Origin: Bacillus sp. SD075
GTDB lineage: Bacteria; Bacillota; Bacilli; Bacillales; DSM-1321
Direction: 5' to 3'
DNA length: 64,000 nucleotides
NCBI RefSeq assembly: GCF_017355165.1
Contig: NZ_JADILK010000001.1
Location: forward strand, 124,001-188,000
In this document: positions 36,991-45,265 of the stretch, piece by piece
How the letters are laid out: each line of letters starts with the position of its first letter
Position numbering within the stretch: position 1 is the stretch's first letter
Position numbers and translations under genes: made by a program
Notes under the pieces: model-generated
Told to the model about the DNA's origin: nothing
The model's database searches: none
The model's input: the letters and a program-made list of their open reading frames with translations, nothing else

Positions 36991-37764
36991 ATGGAATATC
37001 TTAAGCTTTCTGTCGAAAATCATGTGGCTTTTATAACGATTGATCATGCACCTGCAAATGCGCTTTCTTCTGCTATCATCGGAGAGCTGTCACAGGCCTT
37101 CGAACAAATTGGGAAAGACGAAGCCGTACGGGTCGTCCTTCTACATGGTGAAGGAAGATTCTTCTCTGCAGGAGCAGACATTAAGGAATTTACAGAAGTG
37201 AAAAACGGGAAAGCATTCGAGAAGCTGACCAAGAATGGGCAATCTGTATTTGAGAAAATCGAATCGTTTCCAAAACCGGTCATTGCAGCCATCCATGGAG
37301 CGGCGCTTGGAGGAGGATTGGAGCTGGCTATGGCCTGTCACATCCGTTTGGTAACCGAAAAGGCTAAACTGGGTTTGCCTGAGCTGCAGTTGGGCTTAAT
37401 CCCTGGATTTGCTGGGACCCAACGTCTTCCTCGTTATGTGGGCATGGCAAAGGCAGCTGAAATGCTGTTTACAAGTGAACCGATTTCAGGGACCCAAGCT
37501 GTGCAATGCGGATTGGCGAATCATGCCTTCACGGATGAAGAACTGATTCCAAAAGCGAAGGAACTAGCCAATAAAATTGCCAAGAAAAGCCCACTGGCTT
37601 TAAAGTCGGCCATTGAGTTATTGAATTATTCCAAGCATGATTCCTACCATAAAGGTGTGGAAAGGGAAGCAGCCCTCTTTGGACAAGCTTTCGATACCGC
37701 TGATGCACAAGAAGGGATTTCCGCTTTTATTGAAAAAAGGGAAGCGGCATTCACAGGAAAATGA
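36991..37764 (+). CDS. fadB: Enoyl-CoA hydratase
   Basis: Crotonase-fold hydratase of the beta-oxidation spiral, 257 residues. Oxyanion-hole segments FSAGADIKEF and AIHGAALGGGLELAMAC, and the catalytic Glu region LPELQLGLIPGFAGTQRLPR (both Glu positions present). The ATG at 36991 follows GGAGGGATAGAT. It is 125 bases after fadR; a perfect GAGGATGGC-CA-GCCATCCTC palindrome at 36877-36896 lies in this gap, without a T tract, perhaps an RNA processing or attenuation element. Confidence 0.95.
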   Translation: MEYLKLSVENHVAFITIDHAPANALSSAIIGELSQAFEQIGKDEAVRVVLLHGEGRFFSAGADIKEFTEVKNGKAFEKLTKNGQSVFEKIESFPKPVIAAIHGAALGGGLELAMACHIRLVTEKAKLGLPELQLGLIPGFAGTQRLPRYVGMAKAAEMLFTSEPISGTQAVQCGLANHAFTDEELIPKAKELANKIAKKSPLALKSAIELLNYSKHDSYHKGVEREAALFGQAFDTADAQEGISAFIEKREAAFTGK

Positions 37765-37886
37765 TGATTCGGTATAAATAACTATTTTTATATATCATGC
37801 AGGATTTTGGTGAAATATGAAGAACAATACTATATATCAATAAAATTCATAATCTTCAAAACTCAAATCATTCGGGAGGTATTATC

Positions 37887-38660
37887 GTGAACATTTATGT
37901 GCTGCTGAAAAGAACATTTGATACAGAAGAAAAAATTACACTATCCAACGGAAAAATTAATGAGGATGGAGCAGAATTCATCATTAACCCATACGATGAG
38001 TATGCAGTTGAAGAAGCAATCCAGGTTCGTGATGCACAAGGCGGCGAAGTGACGGTTATTTCTGTCGGGACCGAAGAGGCTGAAAAGCAATTACGTACAG
38101 CACTGGCAATGGGTGCTGACAAGGCCGTATTGATAAATATAGAAGATGACATAGAAAATGGCGACCAATTTACGACTGCCAAAATTATAGGCGAATACTT
38201 AAAAGGTAAAAATGCCGATTTAATCATTGCAGGGAACGTTGCAATTGATGGCGGTTCTGGTCAAGTGGGACCACGCGTTGCCGAAATTTTAGAAATTCCT
38301 TACATTACAACCATTACTAAATTGGACATCGCAAATGGAAATGTAAGCGTTATCCGCGATGTTGAAGGAGACTCTGAAACGATCGAAGCATCCCTTCCGT
38401 TGTTGGTGACAGCTCAACAAGGGCTGAATGAGCCACGTTATCCTTCATTGCCTGGAATCATGAAAGCGAAGAAAAAACCGCTTGAAGAATTGGAATTGGA
38501 TGACCTGGATTTGGAAGAAGAAGACGTTGAGGCAAAAACAAAAACGATTGAAATTTACCTTCCTGCTAAAAAAGAAGCTGGAAAAGTATTGGACGGCGAA
38601 ATCGGTGATCAAGTTAGCGAACTTGTTCAATTATTACGCAGTGAAGCAAAAGTGATTTAA
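37887..38660 (+). CDS. etfB: Electron transfer flavoprotein beta subunit
   Basis: Small subunit of ETF, which accepts electrons from acyl-CoA dehydrogenases. 257 residues; AMP-binding ETF fold with MNIYVLLKRTFDTEEKI at the N-terminus, AMGADKAVLI and the signature VTAQQGLNEPRYPSLPGIMKAKKKP. The GTG at 37887 follows GGGAGG. It lies 122 bases after fadB and 68 before etfA. Confidence 0.96.
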   Translation: MNIYVLLKRTFDTEEKITLSNGKINEDGAEFIINPYDEYAVEEAIQVRDAQGGEVTVISVGTEEAEKQLRTALAMGADKAVLINIEDDIENGDQFTTAKIIGEYLKGKNADLIIAGNVAIDGGSGQVGPRVAEILEIPYITTITKLDIANGNVSVIRDVEGDSETIEASLPLLVTAQQGLNEPRYPSLPGIMKAKKKPLEELELDDLDLEEEDVEAKTKTIEIYLPAKKEAGKVLDGEIGDQVSELVQLLRSEAKVI

Positions 38661-38728
38661 TCGAAATGGCACTTTTCAAAACAACAACACACGATAAAAA
38701 GAAAATAGAGCACAGGAGGTTTTTATAA

Positions 38729-39706
38729 ATGGCTAGAAAGTTTCTTGTATTGGGCGAAGTTCGTGATGGTTCACTAAGAAATGTATCATTTGAAGCTATC
38801 GGTGCGGCTAAACTTGCTGCTGATGGCGGGGAAATCGTAGGTGTTTTAATTGGTGAAAGTGTTCAAAACTTTGGAAATGAATTGATCCAGTATGGCGCAG
38901 ACCGGGTTATTGCAGTCGAAAATGATCAATTGAAACAATATACTTCAGATGGATATGCGCAAAGCTTGCTTGCCGTCATCGAGCAGGAAAAGCCAGAAGG
39001 GATTTTCTTTGGACATACGGCCTTAGGAAAGGATCTTGCACCTAAATTGGCTGGAAAGTTGGAATCGGGATTGATCTCCGATGTTATATCCATTGAAGAA
39101 GAAGGCGGAAATATCGTTTTCACCCGCCCGATATATTCCGGTAAAGCATTTGAAAAGAAAATGGTTACAGATGGCGTGATATTCGCGACAATCCGTCCGA
39201 ACAATATCGAACCATTAGCGAAAGATGAGTCCCGCTCTGGTGATGTTTCTACATTAAGTGTGGAGATTAAGGATTTACGCACAATCATTAAAGATGTTGT
39301 TAGAAAGGCTAGTGAAGGGGTCGACCTTTCAGAAGCGAAAGTAATCATCGCAGGTGGCCGCGGTGTGAAAAGTGAAGATGGTTTTGAACCATTAAAGGAA
39401 CTGGCACAGGTTCTTGGGGGTGCGGTAGGAGCTTCCCGCGGAGCATGTGATGCAGACTATTGCGATTACTCTTTGCAAATCGGGCAAACGGGTAAAGTCG
39501 TAACACCTGACCTATATATCGCCTGCGGAATTTCCGGAGCGATCCAGCATTTAGCGGGGATGTCTAACTCCAAGGTCATCGTTGCCATCAACAAAGACCC
39601 GGAAGCTAACATATTCAATGTGGCTGATTATGGAATCGTCGGAGACCTTTTCGAAGTCGTTCCATTACTGACGGAAGAATTCAAAAAACTAAAAGTTAAT
39701 GCGTAA
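38729..39706 (+). CDS. etfA: Electron transfer flavoprotein alpha subunit
   Basis: FAD-binding subunit of ETF. 325 residues. The C-terminal FAD domain has GGAVGASRGACDADYC, QIGQTGKVVTPDLYIACGISGAIQHLAGM (in parts) and INKDPEANIFNVADYGIVGD. The ATG follows CAGGAGG. A strong terminator closes the cluster. Confidence 0.97.
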   Translation: MARKFLVLGEVRDGSLRNVSFEAIGAAKLAADGGEIVGVLIGESVQNFGNELIQYGADRVIAVENDQLKQYTSDGYAQSLLAVIEQEKPEGIFFGHTALGKDLAPKLAGKLESGLISDVISIEEEGGNIVFTRPIYSGKAFEKKMVTDGVIFATIRPNNIEPLAKDESRSGDVSTLSVEIKDLRTIIKDVVRKASEGVDLSEAKVIIAGGRGVKSEDGFEPLKELAQVLGGAVGASRGACDADYCDYSLQIGQTGKVVTPDLYIACGISGAIQHLAGMSNSKVIVAINKDPEANIFNVADYGIVGDLFEVVPLLTEEFKKLKVNA

Positions 39707-39727
39707 AAGATAATAAATAAGAGAAAA

Positions 39728-39778
39728 GGGGCAAGACATTTGGCATAAGCCAATACATATGTCTTGCCCCTTTATTTG
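39728..39778 (+). terminator. Terminator after etfA
   Basis: GGGGCAAGACAT and ATGTCTTGCCCC stem with a TTGGCATAAGCCAA inner hairpin, then TTTATTT. Confidence 0.9.
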
Positions 39779-39918
39779 GGGCTAATAGTCAAGGGTTTGA
39801 CCTGCATATTTACTCTTTTTTTGGACATCCTACCACTGAAGCAAAATATTAGCATCGATTCTAACAACAATGGTATACTGTCTTTAGTTATTTGAGTAAA
39901 TTTGAGGAGGAATTATAT

Positions 39919-40233
39919 ATGGCTATTGTAAATGCAACTGACCAAACTTTCACAACAGATACTAGCGAAGGTGTCGTTCTTGTAGATTTTTGGGCTCCAT
40001 GGTGTGGACCTTGTAAAATGATCGCTCCTGTTCTTCAAGAGCTTGATACTGAAATTGGCGATACAGCAAAAATCGTAAAAGTGGATGTAGATGAAAACCA
40101 AGAAACAGCTGGAAAATTCGGTGTGATGAGCATCCCGACATTAATCGTCCTTAAAGACGGTGAAGTGGTTGACAAGGTTGTTGGTTTCCAACCTAAAGAA
40201 GCACTTGCCGAACTTATTTCAAAACACGCGTAA
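39919..40233 (+). CDS. trxA: Thioredoxin
   Basis: Disulfide reductase of the cytosol, 104 residues, with active site [13 protein letters not shown] (Cys pair at about 29 and 32) and cis-Pro MSIPT. The ATG at 39919 follows GAGGAGG. An extended -10 (TGGTATACT, 39871-39879) is the only clear promoter element; no good -35 is seen. In bacilli trxA is essential and stress-induced. Followed by an exceptionally long terminator. Confidence 0.97.
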   Translation: MAIVNATDQTFTTDTSEGVVLVDFWAPWCGPCKMIAPVLQELDTEIGDTAKIVKVDVDENQETAGKFGVMSIPTLIVLKDGEVVDKVVGFQPKEALAELISKHA

Positions 40234-40237
40234 TAGT

Positions 40238-40292
40238 AAGATAGCGAAAAAAAGCTTCAAGTCTGCGGACTTGAAGCTTTTTTCGCTATCTT
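40238..40292 (+). terminator. Very long terminator hairpin between trxA and uvrC
   Basis: A 26-base left arm (from AAGATAGCG to TTCAAGTC) and a 25-base right arm (GACTTGAAGC to GCTATCTT) pair completely except for one extra A, with a TGCG loop. The T6 tract is inside the right arm, so the stem extends well past the usual terminator. Confidence 0.9.
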
Positions 40293-40336
40293 GATATATA
40301 ATGATTGTAAAAATGGGAGAACAGGAGGATGAATGC

Positions 40337-42109
40337 ATGAATCAACAAATAAAGAATAAACTTGCCCTTCTTCCCGATCAACCTGGTTGTTATTTAATGA
40401 AAGATCGTCAGGGAACGATCATATATGTTGGCAAAGCGAAGGTGTTGAAAAATCGTGTCCGTTCTTATTTTACGGGATCGCATGATGGAAAAACATTTCG
40501 GCTCGTGAATGAGATTGAAGATTTCGAATACATCGTCACCTCTTCCAATATCGAGGCTCTTATTTTAGAGTTGAACTTAATCAAAAAACATGACCCAAAA
40601 TATAATGTCATGCTAAAGGATGATAAGACGTACCCTTTCATCAAGCTGACTGCGGAACGCCACCCACGTCTAATCATTACGCGAAAAGTCAAAAAAGACA
40701 AAGGGAAATATTTCGGTCCTTATCCGAATGCTTTTGCAGCTAACGAAACGAAAAAATTGCTCGACCGCATCTATCCCCTAAGAAAATGCAATACTTTACC
40801 GGATCGCGTTTGTCTATACTATCACCTTGGACAGTGCCTGGCCCCATGTGTATATGAAGTAGAGGAACAGGAATATAAAAAAATGGTGGATGATATCAAC
40901 CGGTTCTTGAACGGCGGGCATACTGAAATAAAAAAAGAACTGACTGAAAAAATGTTAGAGGCATCAGAAGAGCTCGATTTCGAAAGGGCCAAGGAGTTCC
41001 GTGACAAGATTGCCCACATCGATATTACGATGGAGAAGCAGAAAATGATGACGACCGATTTCATCGACAGGGATGTATTTGGCTTTGCCCATGATAAAGG
41101 CTGGATGTGCGTTCAGGTATTTTTTGTCCGGCAGGGTAAATTAATAGAAAGGGATGTTTCACTTTTTCCGGTCTACGATGAACCCGAACAGGAACTTCTT
41201 ACATTCCTGGGTCAGTTTTACGAGATTACGAACCACTTTAAACCAAAGGAAATCTTGCTGCCTGAATCAGTGGATGCCGAAATGGCCGAAGGGCTGCTTG
41301 GTGTCAAAACGATTCACCCGAAACGGGGAGCGAAAAAAGACATGCTTAAATTGGCGAATAAAAATGCCTCCATCGCCCTTCAGGAAAAATTCTCTTTGAT
41401 CGAAAGGGATGAAGAAAGAACGATCAATGCGGTGGAAAACCTCGGGAACCAACTGGGTATCTACACCCCGCACCGAATTGAAGCTTTCGATAACTCCAAT
41501 ATCCAGGGAAGTGACCCTGTTTCCGCTTTAGTCGTGTTCATTGATGGGAAGCCGGAAAAAAGGGAGTACCGCAAATATAAGATCAAGACGGTCCAAGGGC
41601 CTGATGATTATGAATCGATGCGTGAAGTGGTCAGAAGAAGGTATTCACGAGTATTGAAAGAAGGATTGCCGCTTCCGGACTTAATCATCATTGATGGCGG
41701 AAAGGGACATGTGGAAGCCGTTCGGGATATTCTGGAAAATGAATTGGGCCTTGATATACCACTTTCAGGCCTCATAAAGGATGAAAAGCATAGGACATCG
41801 CAATTGATGATCGGAAATCCTCTTGAACTTGTACCTCTTGATTCACGGAGCCAGGAATTTTACCTATTGCAAAGAATTCAGGATGAGGTGCATCGGTTCG
41901 CGATTACGTTCCATCGCCAGCTACGTGGGAAAAATGCGGTTCACTCCCAGCTTGATGATATCCCGGGAGTCGGGGAAAAACGACGGAAGCAATTATTAAG
42001 GCATTTTGGATCATTGAAGAAAATCAAAGAGGCAACGGCTGAGGAAATCATGCAGGCTGGCATGCCAAAAGGGGTAGCCGAGGGAATCGTTAGAAAATTA
42101 CAAGAATAA
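40337..42109 (+). CDS. uvrC: Excinuclease ABC subunit C
   Basis: Dual-incision nuclease of nucleotide excision repair. 590 residues. GIY-YIG domain (about 13-95, [24 protein letters not shown]), cysteine cluster region, UVR (UvrB-binding) domain with [15 protein letters not shown] (about 205), RNase H-like endonuclease domain with the D in [11 protein letters not shown] and IDGGKGH, and C-terminal HhH. The ATG at 40337 is 8 bases after CAGGAGG. Confidence 0.97.
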   Translation: MNQQIKNKLALLPDQPGCYLMKDRQGTIIYVGKAKVLKNRVRSYFTGSHDGKTFRLVNEIEDFEYIVTSSNIEALILELNLIKKHDPKYNVMLKDDKTYPFIKLTAERHPRLIITRKVKKDKGKYFGPYPNAFAANETKKLLDRIYPLRKCNTLPDRVCLYYHLGQCLAPCVYEVEEQEYKKMVDDINRFLNGGHTEIKKELTEKMLEASEELDFERAKEFRDKIAHIDITMEKQKMMTTDFIDRDVFGFAHDKGWMCVQVFFVRQGKLIERDVSLFPVYDEPEQELLTFLGQFYEITNHFKPKEILLPESVDAEMAEGLLGVKTIHPKRGAKKDMLKLANKNASIALQEKFSLIERDEERTINAVENLGNQLGIYTPHRIEAFDNSNIQGSDPVSALVVFIDGKPEKREYRKYKIKTVQGPDDYESMREVVRRRYSRVLKEGLPLPDLIIIDGGKGHVEAVRDILENELGLDIPLSGLIKDEKHRTSQLMIGNPLELVPLDSRSQEFYLLQRIQDEVHRFAITFHRQLRGKNAVHSQLDDIPGVGEKRRKQLLRHFGSLKKIKEATAEEIMQAGMPKGVAEGIVRKLQE

Positions 42110-42164
42110 TCTTGCTACCGATAAATCTCTATGCTATGATTAAAAGGAAATTTTAACTAGACAA

Positions 42165-42408
42165 CTTAAAAGTGCTGATAGAGGTGCGGAATTCAAGAGT
42201 AAAAGCCTGGAGAAGTATGAGCTTCCATGAAAGGTTTTGAAAGGGGGGGACGCCGAAGGAAGACAAGACTCATATCTTGCTTTTCTGGTCTGACATTTAA
42301 TAAATGGCGGATTGTCAGGGTTTATACCCTGGAGAGCTATCTCACTGTGTTTACAGTATTAGTTATGTGATCACAGCAATGAGATATTTCTCATTGCTTT
42401 TTTTATTG
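42165..42408 (+). promoter_or_regulatory. Lysine riboswitch (L box) of lysC
   Basis: Aptamer with GTGCTGATAGAGGTGCGGA, GAGTA, the conserved GAAAGGGGGGACGCCGAAG and CTGGAGAGCTATC segments (about 42172-42342), followed by the expression platform terminator AGCAATGAGA / TCTCATTGCT with T7 (42375-42408). Lysine binding should terminate transcription before lysC. Confidence 0.94.
42375..42408 (+). terminator. Riboswitch terminator of lysC
   Basis: AGCAATGAGA-TATT-TCTCATTGCT with T7 tail. Confidence 0.88.
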
Positions 42409-42435
42409 CCTAAAAACTAGAGAGGGTGCATGAGG

Positions 42436-43668
42436 ATGGCATTAATCGTTCAAAAATTCGGCGGAACATCCGTCGGCAGCGTTGAAAAAATCAAAAATGT
42501 TGCCAAACGGGTAATCGAGGAAGCGGAGAATGGAAATGAGGTAGTCGTCGTTGTTTCAGCTATGGGGAAAACAACGGACCAATTGGTATCCATGGCCCAG
42601 GATATTTCCGGGACCCCGAGCAAGAGGGAAATGGATATGCTATTGACAACTGGGGAACAGGTAACGATTTCCCTGTTAACGATGGCATTGATTGAAGAAG
42701 GATATGAAGCCATTTCGTATACTGGCTGGCAGGCTGGCATGCAAACGGAATCCGTTCATGGGAATGCCCGCATTTTAAACATCGATGCTTCAAGGATCCA
42801 AGCCCAGCTTCAAGAGAGGAAAATAGTGGTTGTAGCCGGTTTCCAGGGGAACGATGTAAATGGGGAAATCACTACCTTGGGGAGAGGTGGTTCAGATACG
42901 ACGGCGGTTGCCATCGCTGCAGCGCTGAATGCGGATAGATGCGATATATATACGGATGTCACGGGTGTTTTCACAACGGATCCACGTTACATAAAAGGCG
43001 CGCGAAAACTCCAATCCATTTCTTACGATGAAATGCTGGAACTTGCCAACCTGGGGGCGGGCGTCCTTCATCCAAGGGCTGTCGAATATGCAAAAAATTA
43101 TCAAATTCCGCTTGAAGTCCGTTCAAGTATGGAGAGAGAATCAGGAACGATCATTGAGGAGGAAGCAACTATGGAAGAAAACTTAATTGTACGCGGCATT
43201 GCTTTTGAAGACAGTATTACGAGGGTCACAATATATGGTTTACCCCAATCACTTGGTGCCTTATCCACAATTTTCACGACACTTGCGAAAAACCGGATTA
43301 ATGTGGATATCATCATTCAAAGCATGACTGCAGAGGATACGACCAATCTATCTTTTTCCACAAAAAGTGAAGATACGGAATCGGCCTTGATCGTGCTGGA
43401 AAATAATAAAGAACAATTGGGGTTCGATCGAGTCGAGACGGAGAGCGGGTTGGCCAAAGTGTCGATCGTCGGTTCTGGTATGGTATCCAACCCAGGAGTG
43501 GCTGCCGAGATGTTTGAAGTGATGGCCAATACAGGCATCCAGGTGAAAATGGTCAGTACATCGGAAATTAAAGTTTCGACTGTCGTCAATGAAAAGGAAA
43601 TGGTGAAGGCGGTTGAATCTCTTCATGAAGCGTTTAAACTTGGTCAGCATGCAAATGTGCTAGCTTAA
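42436..43668 (+). CDS. lysC: Lysine-sensitive aspartokinase II (alpha and internal beta subunit)
   Basis: First enzyme of the aspartate family pathway, feeding lysine and diaminopimelate for the cell wall. 410 residues. Kinase domain with VQKFGGTSVGS (about 4-14), TTLGRGGSDTTAVA and YTDVTGVFTTDPR; two C-terminal ACT domains. The ATG at 42436 gives MALIVQKFGG; an ATG two codons earlier is possible. An in-frame internal start at 43171 (codon 246) with its own GAGGAGG site encodes the 165-residue beta subunit, as known from B. subtilis. Controlled by the lysine riboswitch. Confidence 0.96.
   Translation: MALIVQKFGGTSVGSVEKIKNVAKRVIEEAENGNEVVVVVSAMGKTTDQLVSMAQDISGTPSKREMDMLLTTGEQVTISLLTMALIEEGYEAISYTGWQAGMQTESVHGNARILNIDASRIQAQLQERKIVVVAGFQGNDVNGEITTLGRGGSDTTAVAIAAALNADRCDIYTDVTGVFTTDPRYIKGARKLQSISYDEMLELANLGAGVLHPRAVEYAKNYQIPLEVRSSMERESGTIIEEEATMEENLIVRGIAFEDSITRVTIYGLPQSLGALSTIFTTLAKNRINVDIIIQSMTAEDTTNLSFSTKSEDTESALIVLENNKEQLGFDRVETESGLAKVSIVGSGMVSNPGVAAEMFEVMANTGIQVKMVSTSEIKVSTVVNEKEMVKAVESLHEAFKLGQHANVLA
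43171..43668 (+). CDS. lysC: Aspartokinase beta subunit from internal start
   Basis: Internal translation start inside lysC: GAGGAGGA at 43156-43163, 7 bases, then ATG GAA GAA. The 165-residue product consists of the ACT domains only (MEENLIVRGIAFEDSITRVTI onward). In B. subtilis the equivalent product starts at the same place and forms the alpha2-beta2 enzyme. Its existence here is inferred from the conserved site. Confidence 0.8.
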   Translation: MEENLIVRGIAFEDSITRVTIYGLPQSLGALSTIFTTLAKNRINVDIIIQSMTAEDTTNLSFSTKSEDTESALIVLENNKEQLGFDRVETESGLAKVSIVGSGMVSNPGVAAEMFEVMANTGIQVKMVSTSEIKVSTVVNEKEMVKAVESLHEAFKLGQHANVLA

Positions 43669-43686
43669 GTGTAAGGAGTCCAATAA

Positions 43687-43723
43687 AAAACAGACTTCCG
43701 GTTAAAAAGGGTAAGTCTGTTTT
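43687..43723. terminator. Terminator between lysC and yslB
   Basis: AAAACAGACTT and AAGTCTGTTTT stem, usable from both sides between convergent genes. Confidence 0.82.
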
Positions 43724-43732
43724 AAGGGCTCA

Positions 43733-44203
43733 TTAGATTGGATCTCTGGGATCCCATTGGATGGTGAATATCACTTTTTTTGCGCGGCGTTTGATTTCTT
43801 CCGTTGATTCGCTGAGGAATTTTTTTTGCAGTGTAAACTGCTCGGCAAGGAAACCGGCTTCAAGTTGGAAGTGACAATCAGGATGTAAATCCAGGCGGCG
43901 GCTGATTATTTCGCCCGTCAAGGATAATTCCATCTCGTGTTTCGTATACTTCATGATTTCTAGATTGCCCCATCCAGCGCTCTGGAAAAATTCAATCACT
44001 TCCTGATCGCCATTCAATGGGAATTTTCTTGCTAATTGTTTACCTGCCCAATAGAGGATTTGATTAGAGTCTTTTCCGAGAATATCGTTCAATAGAACTT
44101 CTCTGATCAATTCGTATCCGAAAGCTGGAACCTGGAATTCCTCCGTTTGAATTTCTTCAGCTTGAATCTCTTCTTCTATCGCGGCAGCAATATTTTTTTT
44201 CAT
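43733..44203 (-). CDS. yslB: DUF2507 family protein YslB
   Basis: A 156-residue soluble protein of the YslB/DUF2507 family, conserved next to lysC and sdhC in bacilli; function unknown. Family segments VPAFGYELIREVLLNDILGKD, ILYWAGKQLARKFPL and FFQSAGWGNLEIM are visible. The acidic first 25 residues (EEEIQAEEIQTEEFQ) are probably disordered. The ATG at 44203 has an AGAGGCGA site 6 bases upstream. Confidence 0.85.
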   Translation of the reverse strand: MKKNIAAAIEEEIQAEEIQTEEFQVPAFGYELIREVLLNDILGKDSNQILYWAGKQLARKFPLNGDQEVIEFFQSAGWGNLEIMKYTKHEMELSLTGEIISRRLDLHPDCHFQLEAGFLAEQFTLQKKFLSESTEEIKRRAKKVIFTIQWDPRDPI

Positions 44204-44426
44204 AGTTTATCGCCTCTTTCTGTAAATCTATTATAAACGTTTTTCTTTTGCAAATTATACTGTTTTTTATTTATTTAAACAGCAATTGGAAAAAAATGAG
44301 AAATTATTTTGAGATATTAATAGATTAATTAGTAATTTCTCCAAAATATCAACTTGACAAATATAAAATAGACAATTTAAACCAATAAAATCTATTCTGA
44401 AAAAGAGATTTCTTGTATCCGTTTTC

Positions 44427-44455
44427 TTGACGCACATAGAAGTCAGGAGTAAAAT
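44427..44455 (+). promoter_or_regulatory. Sigma-A promoter of sdhCAB
   Basis: TTGACG at 44427-44432, 17-base spacer, TAAAAT at 44450-44455; the untranslated leader would be about 125 bases. Confidence 0.68.
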
Positions 44456-44480
44456 GGACATGTCACATAATTGTAAGGGG

Positions 44481-44517
44481 AGTATAGGGGAGTTTTCTGA
44501 CTCTATACTTTATTTTC
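44481..44517 (+). promoter_or_regulatory. Stem-loop in the sdhC leader
   Basis: AGTATAG at 44481-44487 pairs with CTATACT at 44503-44509, followed by TTTATTTTC. It could be a leader attenuator or a stabilising 5' hairpin. No known riboswitch is recognised here. Confidence 0.45.
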
Positions 44518-44586
44518 ACGCGGAGATAAAAGGTAGCCACCAGATTATCTTTGCATGATTTTTCACAAATTAAGGGGGGGCACTTA

Positions 44587-45195
44587 GTGGCAAAGAATCG
44601 TGAGTTTGGGAATCGCAGGCTTCATTCACTTCTAGGAGTAATTCCAATTGGTCTATTCCTAATTTTTCATTTATCGGTAAACTTTATGGCAACAAAAGGA
44701 GAAGAGACTTTTAATGGGGCAGTTCATTTAATTGAGTTTACGCCCGTAAAGATTTTGGTTGAATGGGTCGTCATCTATCTACCGCTCATTTTCCATGCTG
44801 TGTACGGAATTTATATTGCCTTTACAGCAAAAAACAATTTAGGGAGATTTGGATTCTTCCGTAACTGGATGTTCATGCTTCAACGTGTAACTGGAATCAT
44901 AACGTTGATTTTCCTTGTTTGGCATATATGGGCAACTAGAATTCAAGCAGCTATGGGTGCTGAAGTTAACTTTGACATGATGGCAGAGATTTTCTCTAGT
45001 CCATTCATGATTGTGTTCTATATTGTTGGTATTATCTCAGCAATTTTCCACTTTGCTAATGGATTATGGTCATTTGCAGTGAGCTGGGGTCTGACAGTTT
45101 CACCAAGATCGCAAAGAATCATGACTTACTTTACATTGATCGTTTTCGTTCTTCTTTCTTATATCGGAGTTAGCGCAATTTTCGCTTTCGTATAA
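44587..45195 (+). CDS. sdhC: Succinate dehydrogenase cytochrome b558 subunit
   Basis: Membrane anchor of complex II, carrying two b hemes and the menaquinone site. 202 residues with five hydrophobic segments; conserved His in RRLHSLLGVIPIG, LIFHLSVN, FHAVYG, LVWHIW and FHFANGLWSFA are the expected heme ligand positions. The GTG at 44587 is 6 bases after AAGGGGGGG. First gene of sdhCAB. Confidence 0.96.
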   Translation: MAKNREFGNRRLHSLLGVIPIGLFLIFHLSVNFMATKGEETFNGAVHLIEFTPVKILVEWVVIYLPLIFHAVYGIYIAFTAKNNLGRFGFFRNWMFMLQRVTGIITLIFLVWHIWATRIQAAMGAEVNFDMMAEIFSSPFMIVFYIVGIISAIFHFANGLWSFAVSWGLTVSPRSQRIMTYFTLIVFVLLSYIGVSAIFAFV

Positions 45196-45265
45196 GGAGA
45201 TAGAATTCATTTATAAGTAGTAGGAAAAACATAGCTTGGCTAATGGAAATAAGGGAGTGACAGAA

